Assembly (NCBI RefSeq): GCF_001742305.1 | Contig: NZ_MJAT01000035.1 | Coordinates: 1 to 64,000 of the forward strand | Direction: 5' to 3' | DNA: 64,000 bases | Source: Desulfuribacillus stibiiarsenatis | Lineage (GTDB): Bacteria > Bacillota > Bacilli > Desulfuribacillales > Desulfuribacillaceae | In this document: positions 52,301 through 61,313 of the stretch, piece after piece | Layout of the letters: the number at the start of each line of letters is the position of its first letter | Position numbering within the stretch: position 1 is the stretch's first letter | Position numbers and translations under genes: made by a program | The notes under the pieces: model-generated | The model's database searches: none | Told to the model about the DNA's origin: nothing | Seen by the model: the letters and a program-made list of their open reading frames with translations, nothing else

Positions 52301-53060
52301 TTCTTAGCTGTTTGGGGTATCGATTTCATCTAAACGTAGTGGGATATAAAGAATCTAGTGAATTATGCAGTTGAAAGATTATACAAAATTTCATCTGAAC
52401 GTAGTGGGATATAAAGAAGCAAAACATGACCTACAGAGTGCTGCAACACATATTTCATCTGAACGTAGTGAGATATAAAGATTAAAGACATTTACGCAAA
52501 GTTAGTGCGTGATGGTATTTCATCTGAACGTAGTGGGATATAAAGGTAAGAAGATACCATTTAATGACAAAAGAATCATGATTTCATCTGAACGTAGTGG
52601 GATATAAAGAAAGGTCTTTGGTTAAAAGTCGATTTATCGAGCAAATATTTCATCTGAACGTAGTGGGATATAAAGATTTATGAAGTAGATGTAACAGATG
52701 CAGACGGTGAATTTCATCTGAACGTAGTGGGATATAAAGCGATACATGCGAATCATATAAGACATTTAGGCAATCATTACATCTGAACGTAGTGGGATAT
52801 AAAGGGTAAGAATACATGACGATTGGTAGGAACAAACTCATTTCATCTGAACGTAGTGGGATATAAAGTATGGAGGTACTTGGCAACAGTTCTCGATGTC
52901 TTATTTCATCTGAACGTAGTTGGGATATAAAGTGATGACTCTATCCTTTTCCATGCTATCCATTATCATTTCATCTGAACGTAGCGGGATATAAAGAACA
53001 TATCAACTAAAATTACGACTGCCATGATAAAGTTTCATCTGAACGTAGAGGCAGATAAAT
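49335..53060 (+). CRISPR. Type I-B CRISPR array: 58 repeats of 29 bp, 57 spacers
   Basis: The repeat consists of ATTTCATCTGAACGTAGTGG followed by GATATAAAG. Starts were read one by one from 49335 to 53032 at intervals of about 64-67 bases, so spacers are mostly 35-38 bases. The first 46 repeats are identical. Variants begin at 52323 (one change), then 52452, 52776, 52903 (one inserted T) and 52968, and the last, at 53032, is strongly altered in its 3' half. This marks the old end. I saw no duplicated spacers. The crRNA handle would be ATATAAAG. Confidence 0.98.
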
Positions 53061-53210
53061 TCAATTTTAAAGAATGTATTTTGAGTACATTAAGCGAAAA
53101 CACAAATGCATTAGTAAGCACTTTCTACAAATTAATCCGTAAACATTTTTCATTCCTCTCAAAGTATTGTACAATGTAATGATACACTACTATGTTGGGA
53201 GCTTTTGCGT

Positions 53211-56200
53211 TTGAGTAAGAAGATTTATATCACGGAAGATACGATTCGGAATCGCTGTGTAAAAGAAACCACGTTTGACCGCGGAAAGAACTATTACCAT
53301 TTAGGGAAAGTCGATTTCGTAAATGAAACAGATGTGGAAGGGAACTTTCAATCGGTCGTATCGGGAAGTGATCCATACAATATTTCCTTAGAATTTAATA
53401 AACATGGTGTACTGGAACGAGCAAAATGTGACTGTCCGGCGTTCTTTGATTCGCCTGGGCATTGCAAGCACATTGTTGCCTCGCTATTTTCTTTGAAAGA
53501 TCAGGTGGAGAACCCTGTTCTAAAGGGGAAAGAGAAAAATCAAGAGATTGAGCAGATTCTTGATTTCTTTCACCAATCTTCGAATGAAGAGAATCAGCAG
53601 CTTCTTGATGTGGAGTGGACATTCTCTTATGAAGTACCACTTTCCTATTATCGCAAAGAGAGTTCGTGTAGCCTTTCGATGAGAATTGGTGTGGAGAGAA
53701 TGTACAACGTAAGTCATATCGAGAAGTTCTTACACGCAATATGGAACAAGGAAGAATATAGCTTTAGTAAAAAGTTCTCCTATACTCCTTGGCTCCACCG
53801 TTTCTCTGAGCAAGATCAGCTAGTGATAGATCTGTTGTTGGAGATTTTCGAGCATGAGAAGATAGCCAATACGAGTAGTTTCGTTCAGCGCTCTATTTTC
53901 CAAGGGAAAAAGGTGCAATTATCTCGTCCTTATATCATCCGGTTATTTGATCTTTTCATCAATAAAGTGATACATATTGATATTAACCAAGAGCTTTTTC
54001 CAGATGTGCCAGTGATTCAACAAGATATTCCAATCACTTTTGAACTGACTCAAGTACAGAACGATTTACAACTGACGGTGCGAAGACTAGGGAAAATCGC
54101 CTCTTTTTTGAAGGAAGGGGGAGTATTCTTTTATCAGCATCGAGTGTATGTAACTAGCGAACAGCAGAGTAAAAAGCTGATTCCGTTATTGACTAGCTTT
54201 GAAAAGCTACGTTCCGATACGATGCGTATTCCAGAAACCTATAAACAGGATTTTGTCTCTGGAATGTTACAACATTTTAAGATCGATAGAGAGATTGAAG
54301 TCGATAAGAAAATTACGGAGCAAATTTTACAATTGCCTTTACATATTAAAGTGTTCTTAGATGCAAAAGACGGTACGATTCTATGTGATTTACAATACCA
54401 TTATGGCGAAACGGTAGTGAAACCATTCTCAGAGAACAATATGGAGACTGATTCGAGCACAGGAAAAATTCTAATCCGCGACCTAGTCAAAGAGCGGCAA
54501 GTGATGTGGGTATTCGAAGAATTAGAGTTTCAATATAATGGCCAGTTCATGTATTTAGAAGATGATGAACGGATTTATTCGTTCTTATTTGAGTCTTTAC
54601 AGAAGTTGCAGCCGTTAGCAGACATTTACTATAGTGACCATTTTAGAAGTATTCATCGTTCCCGAAAGCCGAAAGCTAAGGGGAAAGTCGTTTGGAACCA
54701 TGATATCAATATCCTGGAAGTATCCTTTGATATGGAAGGAATATTACTTGAGGAGCTACCTAGTGTCCTTGCAGCCATCCAAGAAAAAAAGCAATACCAT
54801 CGCTTAAAGGACGGATCGTTCTTAAGCTTACATGATGAAGATAGTTCCGAGCTCTTACATATGGCGAGATTACAAGAAGAATTACAGTTGAAAAAGACAG
54901 ATTGGGATAAGCCGTTTATTTCTCTACCACTACATCAGGCGATGTACTTAGAGCAGATGAATCAACAAGACGACCATTTCTTTGATACCGAACAAGATTT
55001 CAATGCCTTAGTACAACGGATTAAAGAACCTTCGGAAACGGAGTATGTGCTACCAGAACAGTTACAGCCGATTCTTCGTCCTTATCAGAAGGTAGGATTC
55101 CAGTGGCTACGCTCGCTGGCTGAGCTAGGTTTCGGTGGAATTTTGGCTGATGACATGGGTCTAGGGAAGACATTACAAGCAATTAGCTTTATCCTTTCAC
55201 TTCATCAGGAGCGGCAAAAAGAAGGGAAGGGTTTATCATCTCTCGTAATAGCGCCGACATCGCTCGTGTACAACTGGCAGAGCGAGTTCCAGCAGTTTGC
55301 ACCAGAATTGCAAGTAGTTGTCGTGTCGGGGAACCAAGTGGAGCGTCAAAGTCTCTTTGCTAGCGTGGCGGATGCGGACGTTGTCGTAACATCATATCCG
55401 CTAATACGACGGGATATTGAATTTTATAAGAAGATTGCATTTGCAACGTGTATTTTAGATGAAGCACAGTTTTTGAAAAATCACTTAACCTTGACAGCTC
55501 AATCCGTGAAATTGATTCGTGCCAAGAGCTTCTTCGCCCTTACGGGAACGCCTGTCGAGAATTCTATTAACGATTTATGGTCAATTTTTGACCTTGTATT
55601 ACCGAAATATCTTCCACCGATCCAATCGTTCCAAAGAATTTATGGGAATGAGCCAAAGAATTTAAGTAAGCGAGTAAAGCCGTTTATTTTACGAAGATTA
55701 AAGGCCGATGTGCTGAAAGAGCTACCGCCAAAGATTGAGAATAAGTTGGTTTCGATTTTAACAGATGAACAGAAGAAACTATATCTAGCATATCTGGAAC
55801 AAATTAAGGGGCAAATTTCAAGTATCATCCAAACCGATGGATTTAATAAAGGAAAACTTAAGATATTAGCAGCGCTTACTCGCTTGCGCCAAATATGCTG
55901 CCATCCAGGTCTGTTTATTGAAGATTATGCAGGGGAAAGTGGGAAACTTCAGCAGTTAAAAGAAATCTTAGGGGAAATGATTGCAGGTGGACACCGCATC
56001 CTAATCTTCTCACAATTCTCTAGTATGCTGAAAATCATCCGCGAGGTGATGGAGCAGGAAGAGTATCGATACTTCTATCTTGATGGTTCAACGCCAGCAC
56101 AAGAACGTATGGCAATGGCCCAGAAATTTAATGAAGGGGAACGAGATATATTCCTTATTTCATTAAAAGCGGGTGGTACAGGTTTGAACCTTACTGGGGC

Positions 56201-56453
56201 AGATACTGTTATCTTGTATGACTTATGGTGGAACCCTGCGGTAGAAGACCAAGCGGCAGATCGCGCGCATCGAATTGGGCAAGAAAAGGTTGTGCAGGTC
56301 ATTCGTATGGTTACGCAAGGTACAATAGAAGAGAAAATCTATGAACTACAACAGAAAAAGCGTGAAATGATTCAGCAAGTTGTACAATCAGGAGAAACCT
56401 TATTGACAAAACTTTCGGAACAAGAAATTCTTGACCTACTATCCCTAGAGTAA
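53211..56453 (+). CDS. SWIM zinc-finger SNF2-family helicase
   Basis: A protein of about 1080 residues. A SWIM zinc finger near the N terminus (CDCPAFFDSPGHCKH, about 73-87) is followed by a bacterial SNF2-associated middle region and a complete SNF2 ATPase: P-loop DDMGLGKT, DEAQ box, QICCHP region, and motif VI DRAHRIGQ. Such proteins are thought to remodel or translocate on DNA; the target is unknown. The start is a TTG: the one at 53211 is nine bases after GGGAG, another at 53205 only three. It is probably not part of the CRISPR system. Confidence 0.9.
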   Translation: MSKKIYITEDTIRNRCVKETTFDRGKNYYHLGKVDFVNETDVEGNFQSVVSGSDPYNISLEFNKHGVLERAKCDCPAFFDSPGHCKHIVASLFSLKDQVENPVLKGKEKNQEIEQILDFFHQSSNEENQQLLDVEWTFSYEVPLSYYRKESSCSLSMRIGVERMYNVSHIEKFLHAIWNKEEYSFSKKFSYTPWLHRFSEQDQLVIDLLLEIFEHEKIANTSSFVQRSIFQGKKVQLSRPYIIRLFDLFINKVIHIDINQELFPDVPVIQQDIPITFELTQVQNDLQLTVRRLGKIASFLKEGGVFFYQHRVYVTSEQQSKKLIPLLTSFEKLRSDTMRIPETYKQDFVSGMLQHFKIDREIEVDKKITEQILQLPLHIKVFLDAKDGTILCDLQYHYGETVVKPFSENNMETDSSTGKILIRDLVKERQVMWVFEELEFQYNGQFMYLEDDERIYSFLFESLQKLQPLADIYYSDHFRSIHRSRKPKAKGKVVWNHDINILEVSFDMEGILLEELPSVLAAIQEKKQYHRLKDGSFLSLHDEDSSELLHMARLQEELQLKKTDWDKPFISLPLHQAMYLEQMNQQDDHFFDTEQDFNALVQRIKEPSETEYVLPEQLQPILRPYQKVGFQWLRSLAELGFGGILADDMGLGKTLQAISFILSLHQERQKEGKGLSSLVIAPTSLVYNWQSEFQQFAPELQVVVVSGNQVERQSLFASVADADVVVTSYPLIRRDIEFYKKIAFATCILDEAQFLKNHLTLTAQSVKLIRAKSFFALTGTPVENSINDLWSIFDLVLPKYLPPIQSFQRIYGNEPKNLSKRVKPFILRRLKADVLKELPPKIENKLVSILTDEQKKLYLAYLEQIKGQISSIIQTDGFNKGKLKILAALTRLRQICCHPGLFIEDYAGESGKLQQLKEILGEMIAGGHRILIFSQFSSMLKIIREVMEQEEYRYFYLDGSTPAQERMAMAQKFNEGERDIFLISLKAGGTGLNLTGADTVILYDLWWNPAVEDQAADRAHRIGQEKVVQVIRMVTQGTIEEKIYELQQKKREMIQQVVQSGETLLTKLSEQEILDLLSLE

Positions 56454-56494
56454 TAGTATGAATTCATAACCTATAGAGAATTAGAGGAGAACAC

Positions 56495-58900
56495 ATGGGA
56501 GATAAGAAACGTCCTTGGGATTTCATAACGACAAAAATTAAATATAAAATGATGTTGTCGGCACTTGTTGGATTGTTTGTGATTAGTTTTTCTACGATTT
56601 GGGTGACGAAGTTTGCATCGGAACAATTCTTTTATCCTATGGTGGAGAAAAATTATTCGTTAAAGCTGGGTGCGCAGGCTGAATTGCTGGACAGCTTTAT
56701 TGCAGAACGGTTACATGATATTGATAGTTACATTAATCAAGTGAGTTGGAATCTTGAAAGTTTCACACACGGTGAGGAACTGTCCGACGATTGGCATGAA
56801 CAATTCCATCTGGAGTCTTCGCTAACTACCTATGTAGAGAATCAGGCAGGTGTTTATGAGCAGTTGTTCGTGATTATGCCAGATATGCGAATGATTTCAT
56901 CACTTGGGATGAAAGACTTAAAAGCAACAGAAAAGCAATATACTATGGCAGCGCAGCTCAATCGGGCACGCATATTATCGTCCAACATCTCCAACTTAAC
57001 GCAGGAACCGATTAGTGTGATTGCAGCACCTATACGATTTAAAAATGAGGTTATCGGTGTCATTGGCGGGACGATACATTTGAAGCATATTAATCAACTG
57101 TTTCTTAAGGAAACTGAGAAAGACAATATATATGCTGTGAATATGCTAGGGCAGTATGTCGTTCATTCCGATTTTGAGCAACTACTACAGAATATGGATG
57201 AACATCTTGCCCAAGAGGATTTTGTAGAAGATAACGGATGGATTATACGGGAAGGGCTTCATGGTGGGGATTCTACCCATATCTTCTATTCTAGAATAGA
57301 GGAAAATCCGAATTGGGTTTTAATTAGTGAAATTCCATCTAGCATTTTGTTTGCAGAAGTGAATACGTTTTTCTCAATTTTACTATATTTAATCCTAGCC
57401 GGTATTATCATAGGTTTGCTCACCACCTATTGGGCATCGGCATCTTTTTCGCACCCGATTGTCAGAATGCGGCAAGTATTTGAAAAGGCAGCGGCAGGAG
57501 ATTTGTTTGTCAGGGCTGAAGAAGATCGTTCGGACGAATTAGGGCAAGCAGCTAAAAGTTTCAATGTAATGATAGATAGGTTAAGGAATATGACATTCTA
57601 TGATCCTTTGACGGAGTTACCAAACCTAAAGTATTTCTCTTATTATTTGAACTCCGAGAAGTCAGTCAATAAACGTCATATAGCACCTTTTGGTGTAATC
57701 CTCCTATCGATTAACTCATTCAAGACTATTAATGAGACACACGGCTTTGAAGTGGGAGATAAGCTATTGATTGAAGTAGCAAAACGCTTAGAGCGCATGG
57801 CAATACATGCAGATAGCATAGAATTTGCCGCTCGTTTTGGCGGTGATGAATTTATTTTGCTGCTGAAGAACGTGCCGGACCTCCGACAGATGGAAGAAGA
57901 ACTAACCCTGCTGTTGCGTGTGTTGAATCGCCCATATGATATTTCCGAAGATAGCCTTATGCTACGGTTTATCCTAGGAACGGTGTATTATCCTGCTGGT
58001 TTTGATACAGATGTTCCGTCGATTATATCTACCATTAGTGTTGCTAGAACGCAAGCGAAGCTTTCTAAGAAGTCGTATATCATCATTACGAATGAAGACA
58101 ACAACGTGAAAGAAATTCATCAACGGTTCTTATTGACGAATGATTTAGCTAAAGCAATAGAGAACAATGAATTAGAGATTTACTATCAACCAATTTACGA
58201 CTTGCAAGATGAGAAAACTACTGGCTTGGAAGCATTGTTAAGATGGCACCACCCGCAAAACGGGATGATATCTCCTACGGTTTTCATACCGCTTGCCGTA
58301 GAGGCAGGAATGATAGATTCAATAGGCCAATGGGTGTTGAAACATGCTAGCATACAATTGCTAGAGTGGCATAAGATAGGGTTTGAAGGCTTGACAATGA
58401 GCGTGAATATATCTCCAGAACATTTCGCTCAGAACTCTTTCCCGTTTCAAGTCAAAAGGATTTTAGATGAAGTACAGCTCAATCCTAAATATCTACAAAT
58501 TGAAATCACAGAAGAAGTTGCCCTATATAATTTAGAGGATCAAGAAGAAAAGCTAAAAACGTTGAACAACTGGGGTATACGGATTTCAGTAGACGATTTC
58601 GGGACTGGGTATTCTTCGTTCCGCTACTTAGCACAGCTTAGCATCAATCAGGTGAAAATAGATAAGTCATTCATTAGCAATCTACCCAATCGACAAAAGG
58701 ATGCGGCGATTGTCAAGACGATTGTTTCTATGAGTCAGGCATTAGAAATGGATTGTGTGGCAGAAGGGGTAGAAACGGAGGAACAACGCGATTTCTTACG
58801 TTCCTTACATTGTAGGAAGATGCAGGGGTATCTCTTAACGTATCCGCTTCCGGCTACAGAAATGAAAACATGGCTAGAAAAACAAAAGTCCCTCGCTTAA
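56495..58900 (+). CDS. Membrane GGDEF-EAL protein (cyclic di-GMP turnover)
   Basis: An 801-residue protein with two membrane helices (about 20-42 and 292-316) around an extracytoplasmic Cache-like sensor, a HAMP domain, a GGDEF domain with intact RFGGDEF motif and an EAL domain with LEALLRW and DDFGTGYSS. Both catalytic signatures look intact, so it may make and degrade cyclic di-GMP depending on the signal. Its stop overlaps the stop of the convergent antiporter gene by four bases. Confidence 0.93.
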   Translation: MGDKKRPWDFITTKIKYKMMLSALVGLFVISFSTIWVTKFASEQFFYPMVEKNYSLKLGAQAELLDSFIAERLHDIDSYINQVSWNLESFTHGEELSDDWHEQFHLESSLTTYVENQAGVYEQLFVIMPDMRMISSLGMKDLKATEKQYTMAAQLNRARILSSNISNLTQEPISVIAAPIRFKNEVIGVIGGTIHLKHINQLFLKETEKDNIYAVNMLGQYVVHSDFEQLLQNMDEHLAQEDFVEDNGWIIREGLHGGDSTHIFYSRIEENPNWVLISEIPSSILFAEVNTFFSILLYLILAGIIIGLLTTYWASASFSHPIVRMRQVFEKAAAGDLFVRAEEDRSDELGQAAKSFNVMIDRLRNMTFYDPLTELPNLKYFSYYLNSEKSVNKRHIAPFGVILLSINSFKTINETHGFEVGDKLLIEVAKRLERMAIHADSIEFAARFGGDEFILLLKNVPDLRQMEEELTLLLRVLNRPYDISEDSLMLRFILGTVYYPAGFDTDVPSIISTISVARTQAKLSKKSYIIITNEDNNVKEIHQRFLLTNDLAKAIENNELEIYYQPIYDLQDEKTTGLEALLRWHHPQNGMISPTVFIPLAVEAGMIDSIGQWVLKHASIQLLEWHKIGFEGLTMSVNISPEHFAQNSFPFQVKRILDEVQLNPKYLQIEITEEVALYNLEDQEEKLKTLNNWGIRISVDDFGTGYSSFRYLAQLSINQVKIDKSFISNLPNRQKDAAIVKTIVSMSQALEMDCVAEGVETEEQRDFLRSLHCRKMQGYLLTYPLPATEMKTWLEKQKSLA

Positions 58901-60069
58901 TGAGGGACTTTGTATTTCATCTGTTTTGGCGTGGAAGGGTATATCATTTTAGTAATCTTTGGTGCGAATTGAAATAACAGAATACCAATTAAGGCTGACG
59001 CAAGTATGAAGAGACTACTAAATAGACGTATTGAATCTAACGCTAGACTTGCAATAATTACCGAGAACTCCCCACGTTGTGTAAGGGAAATGCCTGCACG
59101 TAATGAAACCTTCTTCGAAAGTCCATACATTCTCCCACCGATTACTCCTACTAAAATCTTCGCAACGATAGACCAGAGGATTAGAACTATAAGTAAGCCA
59201 GCCATAGGAATACCTGCACCAAAAGCTACTGTTGTTCCGAAGTAGACGAAGAACAATGGTAGAAACAGGTCTCGAACGGGTAGGATGACATGTTCGAGAT
59301 TCTGTGTGCGGCGTACCTCGGCTAAGATAATCCCAGCTAAGAATGCTCCTAACACTTCTGATAAGTCTAATAATAATGCGAGACCACCATAGGATAATGC
59401 GATTCCTACGATGAAGAGGATGAAAATATCTTCCGTTAAATACTTATCAACAAAATGCTCAAGCTTTCTAAATATCACCTGACCGATAAACACGGCGCCT
59501 AAGATTAATCCAATAATTTTCACAAAGATGATTGCGAAGTCAAAACCACTTAAGCTTGTACCTGCTGTGAGACCTACTAAGACGGCAACGGCAATCGGAG
59601 CCACGAGATCTTCAAATATGAGCAATCCTAACATGAATTCTGACTCTGTATTTGCCATTCGCTTGGAGCTTTCTAATAACTTAGCAGTGATAGAGGAGCT
59701 AGTCGCGTATACTACACTTCCGATTAAGAATGATGTCAACCAGTCGAGGCCAAAGAAATAACAAATGAGCATGGTAATACCGAGATTTAAAAATACGTCG
59801 AGAAAACCTGCAGGAGCCACACGTTTGGCTATACCAACAAGCCGTGATAATGGGAATTCCATTCCGAGCATAAAGAATAATAAGACTATGCCGATTTCAC
59901 CAGACACATACAATAATTTATTATCAGATAAGAAACCACCAAGAATAATTCCTAATATAATATATAGAATGACACCGGGGATGCGGATCTTCATGCCTAT
60001 ATAACCAACAAAGAATAATAAGAGCAGGATTAAACCAGCAGATAATAAAACAGGGAGGTTAACGTCCAA
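58897..60069 (-). CDS. khtU: K+/H+ antiporter subunit (KhtU-like, CPA2 family)
   Basis: A 390-residue membrane protein of the CPA2 (KefB-like) cation/proton antiporter family with about twelve helices and the conserved segments LLFFMLGMEF, ATSSSITAKLLESS and FEDLVAPIAVAVL. It lacks the C-terminal nucleotide-binding (TrkA-N) domain of KefB/KefC. The companion regulatory protein is encoded just upstream (three-base gap), the KhtT-KhtU arrangement of Bacilli. Expected role: potassium or ammonium efflux. Confidence 0.88.
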   Translation of the reverse strand: MDVNLPVLLSAGLILLLLFFVGYIGMKIRIPGVILYIILGIILGGFLSDNKLLYVSGEIGIVLLFFMLGMEFPLSRLVGIAKRVAPAGFLDVFLNLGITMLICYFFGLDWLTSFLIGSVVYATSSSITAKLLESSKRMANTESEFMLGLLIFEDLVAPIAVAVLVGLTAGTSLSGFDFAIIFVKIIGLILGAVFIGQVIFRKLEHFVDKYLTEDIFILFIVGIALSYGGLALLLDLSEVLGAFLAGIILAEVRRTQNLEHVILPVRDLFLPLFFVYFGTTVAFGAGIPMAGLLIVLILWSIVAKILVGVIGGRMYGLSKKVSLRAGISLTQRGEFSVIIASLALDSIRLFSSLFILASALIGILLFQFAPKITKMIYPSTPKQMKYKVPH

Positions 60070-60072
60070 TAG

Positions 60073-60567
60073 TTATTTCTCCTCTCCACTGCACAGTAAT
60101 TCAAATGCGGCCATTTGTTCTGTCTTACCTGCAGCCATCACTGTATCTCCTACAAACAGCATCTCAGTTGGGTCTGGACTGACAATCATTTGTTCTCCTC
60201 GTTGAATCGCAACAATTGACACACCTGTGAGGGTACGGATTCGAGAATCACAAATCGGTTTATTCACGATAGGCGATTTAGCTTTTAATGTAATCCATTC
60301 CATGATTAATTGCTTTTGGAATACTTTCATTTGGTCAATACAAACTGGCTGATAAGTAGCACCTAACAACTGTGCACCAAGCTCGCGCGTTTCATCGGCC
60401 GTTAAACTTACGCAATAATCTGCTTCGTCTTCATCTGCATCGTTGAAAAAGTATAATTCTCTTTTTCCTGTATGATGGATTATAATGGTAACCTTATTGC
60501 CTTCCACTGTTGAAATTGAAATTTTCTTGCCTATTCCAGGTAGGTCTGCCATTCTCACTTGCATCAA
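60073..60567 (-). CDS. khtT: Potassium efflux regulator (KhtT-like, TrkA-C domain)
   Basis: A 164-residue cytoplasmic protein. The N-terminal half (MADLPGIGKKISISTVEGNKV...HTGKRELYFF) and the C-terminal TrkA-C/RCK-C domain (about 75-158, ending GDTVMAAGKTEQMAAFE) match KhtT/YhaT-type regulators. In B. subtilis the homologous C-terminal domain binds c-di-AMP, which is attractive here because cdaA is nearby. AGGTGA precedes the ATG on the minus strand. First gene of the pair. Confidence 0.87.
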   Translation of the reverse strand: MMQVRMADLPGIGKKISISTVEGNKVTIIIHHTGKRELYFFNDADEDEADYCVSLTADETRELGAQLLGATYQPVCIDQMKVFQKQLIMEWITLKAKSPIVNKPICDSRIRTLTGVSIVAIQRGEQMIVSPDPTEMLFVGDTVMAAGKTEQMAAFELLCSGEEK

Positions 60568-60773
60568 ATCACCTCAACGTTTCTTGATATTCACATATGA
60601 TACCAATTATATCCTAGAAATTATTCCAGATGCAATCAACGTTGGAATTTCATGCAAGAATAAAGTTGGAAAATACTTTATTGTCGAAAAAAGAAGGAAT
60701 TGTCAGAATTGTGTTGAAATATTACATTTATAAAAGAATAGAATAACTATAAAGGGAAGGGGGCGCGATATAA

Positions 60774-61139
60774 ATGAATCTACAAGCATCGAATAGTATT
60801 ATGAGACCTATGGTCAAAATGCCAGATAAACCCTTCATGGAAATTAAAACTCCTAGGCAAGATCAGTTGGAAAAACAGCACAATGTTTCCAATGAGAGTG
60901 TGAAATCTGTGGTGAGAAAATCCACGGAAGAAGTATATAACAGCATGAAAAAGTTAGTAGAGAATACGGACTACTCTGTCAATTATAAAATAGACGAATA
61001 TTCTGGAATGAGCCAGGTATCGATTAATATGAAGAATTCAGGGAAAGAGGTAGCAAGTCTACCACCTGATATTGCAACAATCATCGCAGACCGTGCGACG
61101 AAGACGACAATCGGTGTCATGCTAGACTTCTACGCATAA
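60774..61139 (+). CDS. FlaG-like protein
   Basis: A 121-residue protein whose second half (about 66-118, YSVNYKIDEYSGMSQVSINMKNSGKEVASLPP) resembles FlaG proteins of flagellar systems: a beta-rich module followed by a helix. The N-terminal half is polar and likely flexible. FlaG proteins affect flagellar filament length, but no flagellin or filament-cap gene is in the window, so the role is tentative. GGGAAGGGGG precedes the ATG. Terminator at 61161. Confidence 0.62.
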   Translation: MNLQASNSIMRPMVKMPDKPFMEIKTPRQDQLEKQHNVSNESVKSVVRKSTEEVYNSMKKLVENTDYSVNYKIDEYSGMSQVSINMKNSGKEVASLPPDIATIIADRATKTTIGVMLDFYA

Positions 61140-61160
61140 CTCGAACAACACATACATAAG

Positions 61161-61193
61161 CCTTTTCTATGGATGATAGAGAAGGTTTTTTTA
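61161..61193 (+). terminator. Terminator after the FlaG-like gene
   Basis: CCTTTTCTAT pairs with ATAGAGAAGG around GGATG, followed by seven T. Confidence 0.9.
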
Positions 61194-61313
61194 TTATTTT
61201 TTAGTATTTTAAAGATTAATAACCATTGCTAGAAGATGGTAACGATGTTACAGTAAAGATATGTTGCATTTTAGAATTGTTTTAGAATTTTCATATAGAT
61301 GGGATGACGTGCA

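Noticed and set aside
51063-52886. Minus-strand open frames in the array with repeated LYIPLRSDEI-type segments
   Set aside because: They are the reverse reading of the CRISPR repeat; the apparent peptide repeats follow the 29-bp unit and there is no start or ribosome binding site.
53061-53210. A further CRISPR repeat or second leader beyond the array
   Set aside because: No segment resembling the repeat remains after 53060; the sequence is plain AT-rich DNA before the helicase gene.
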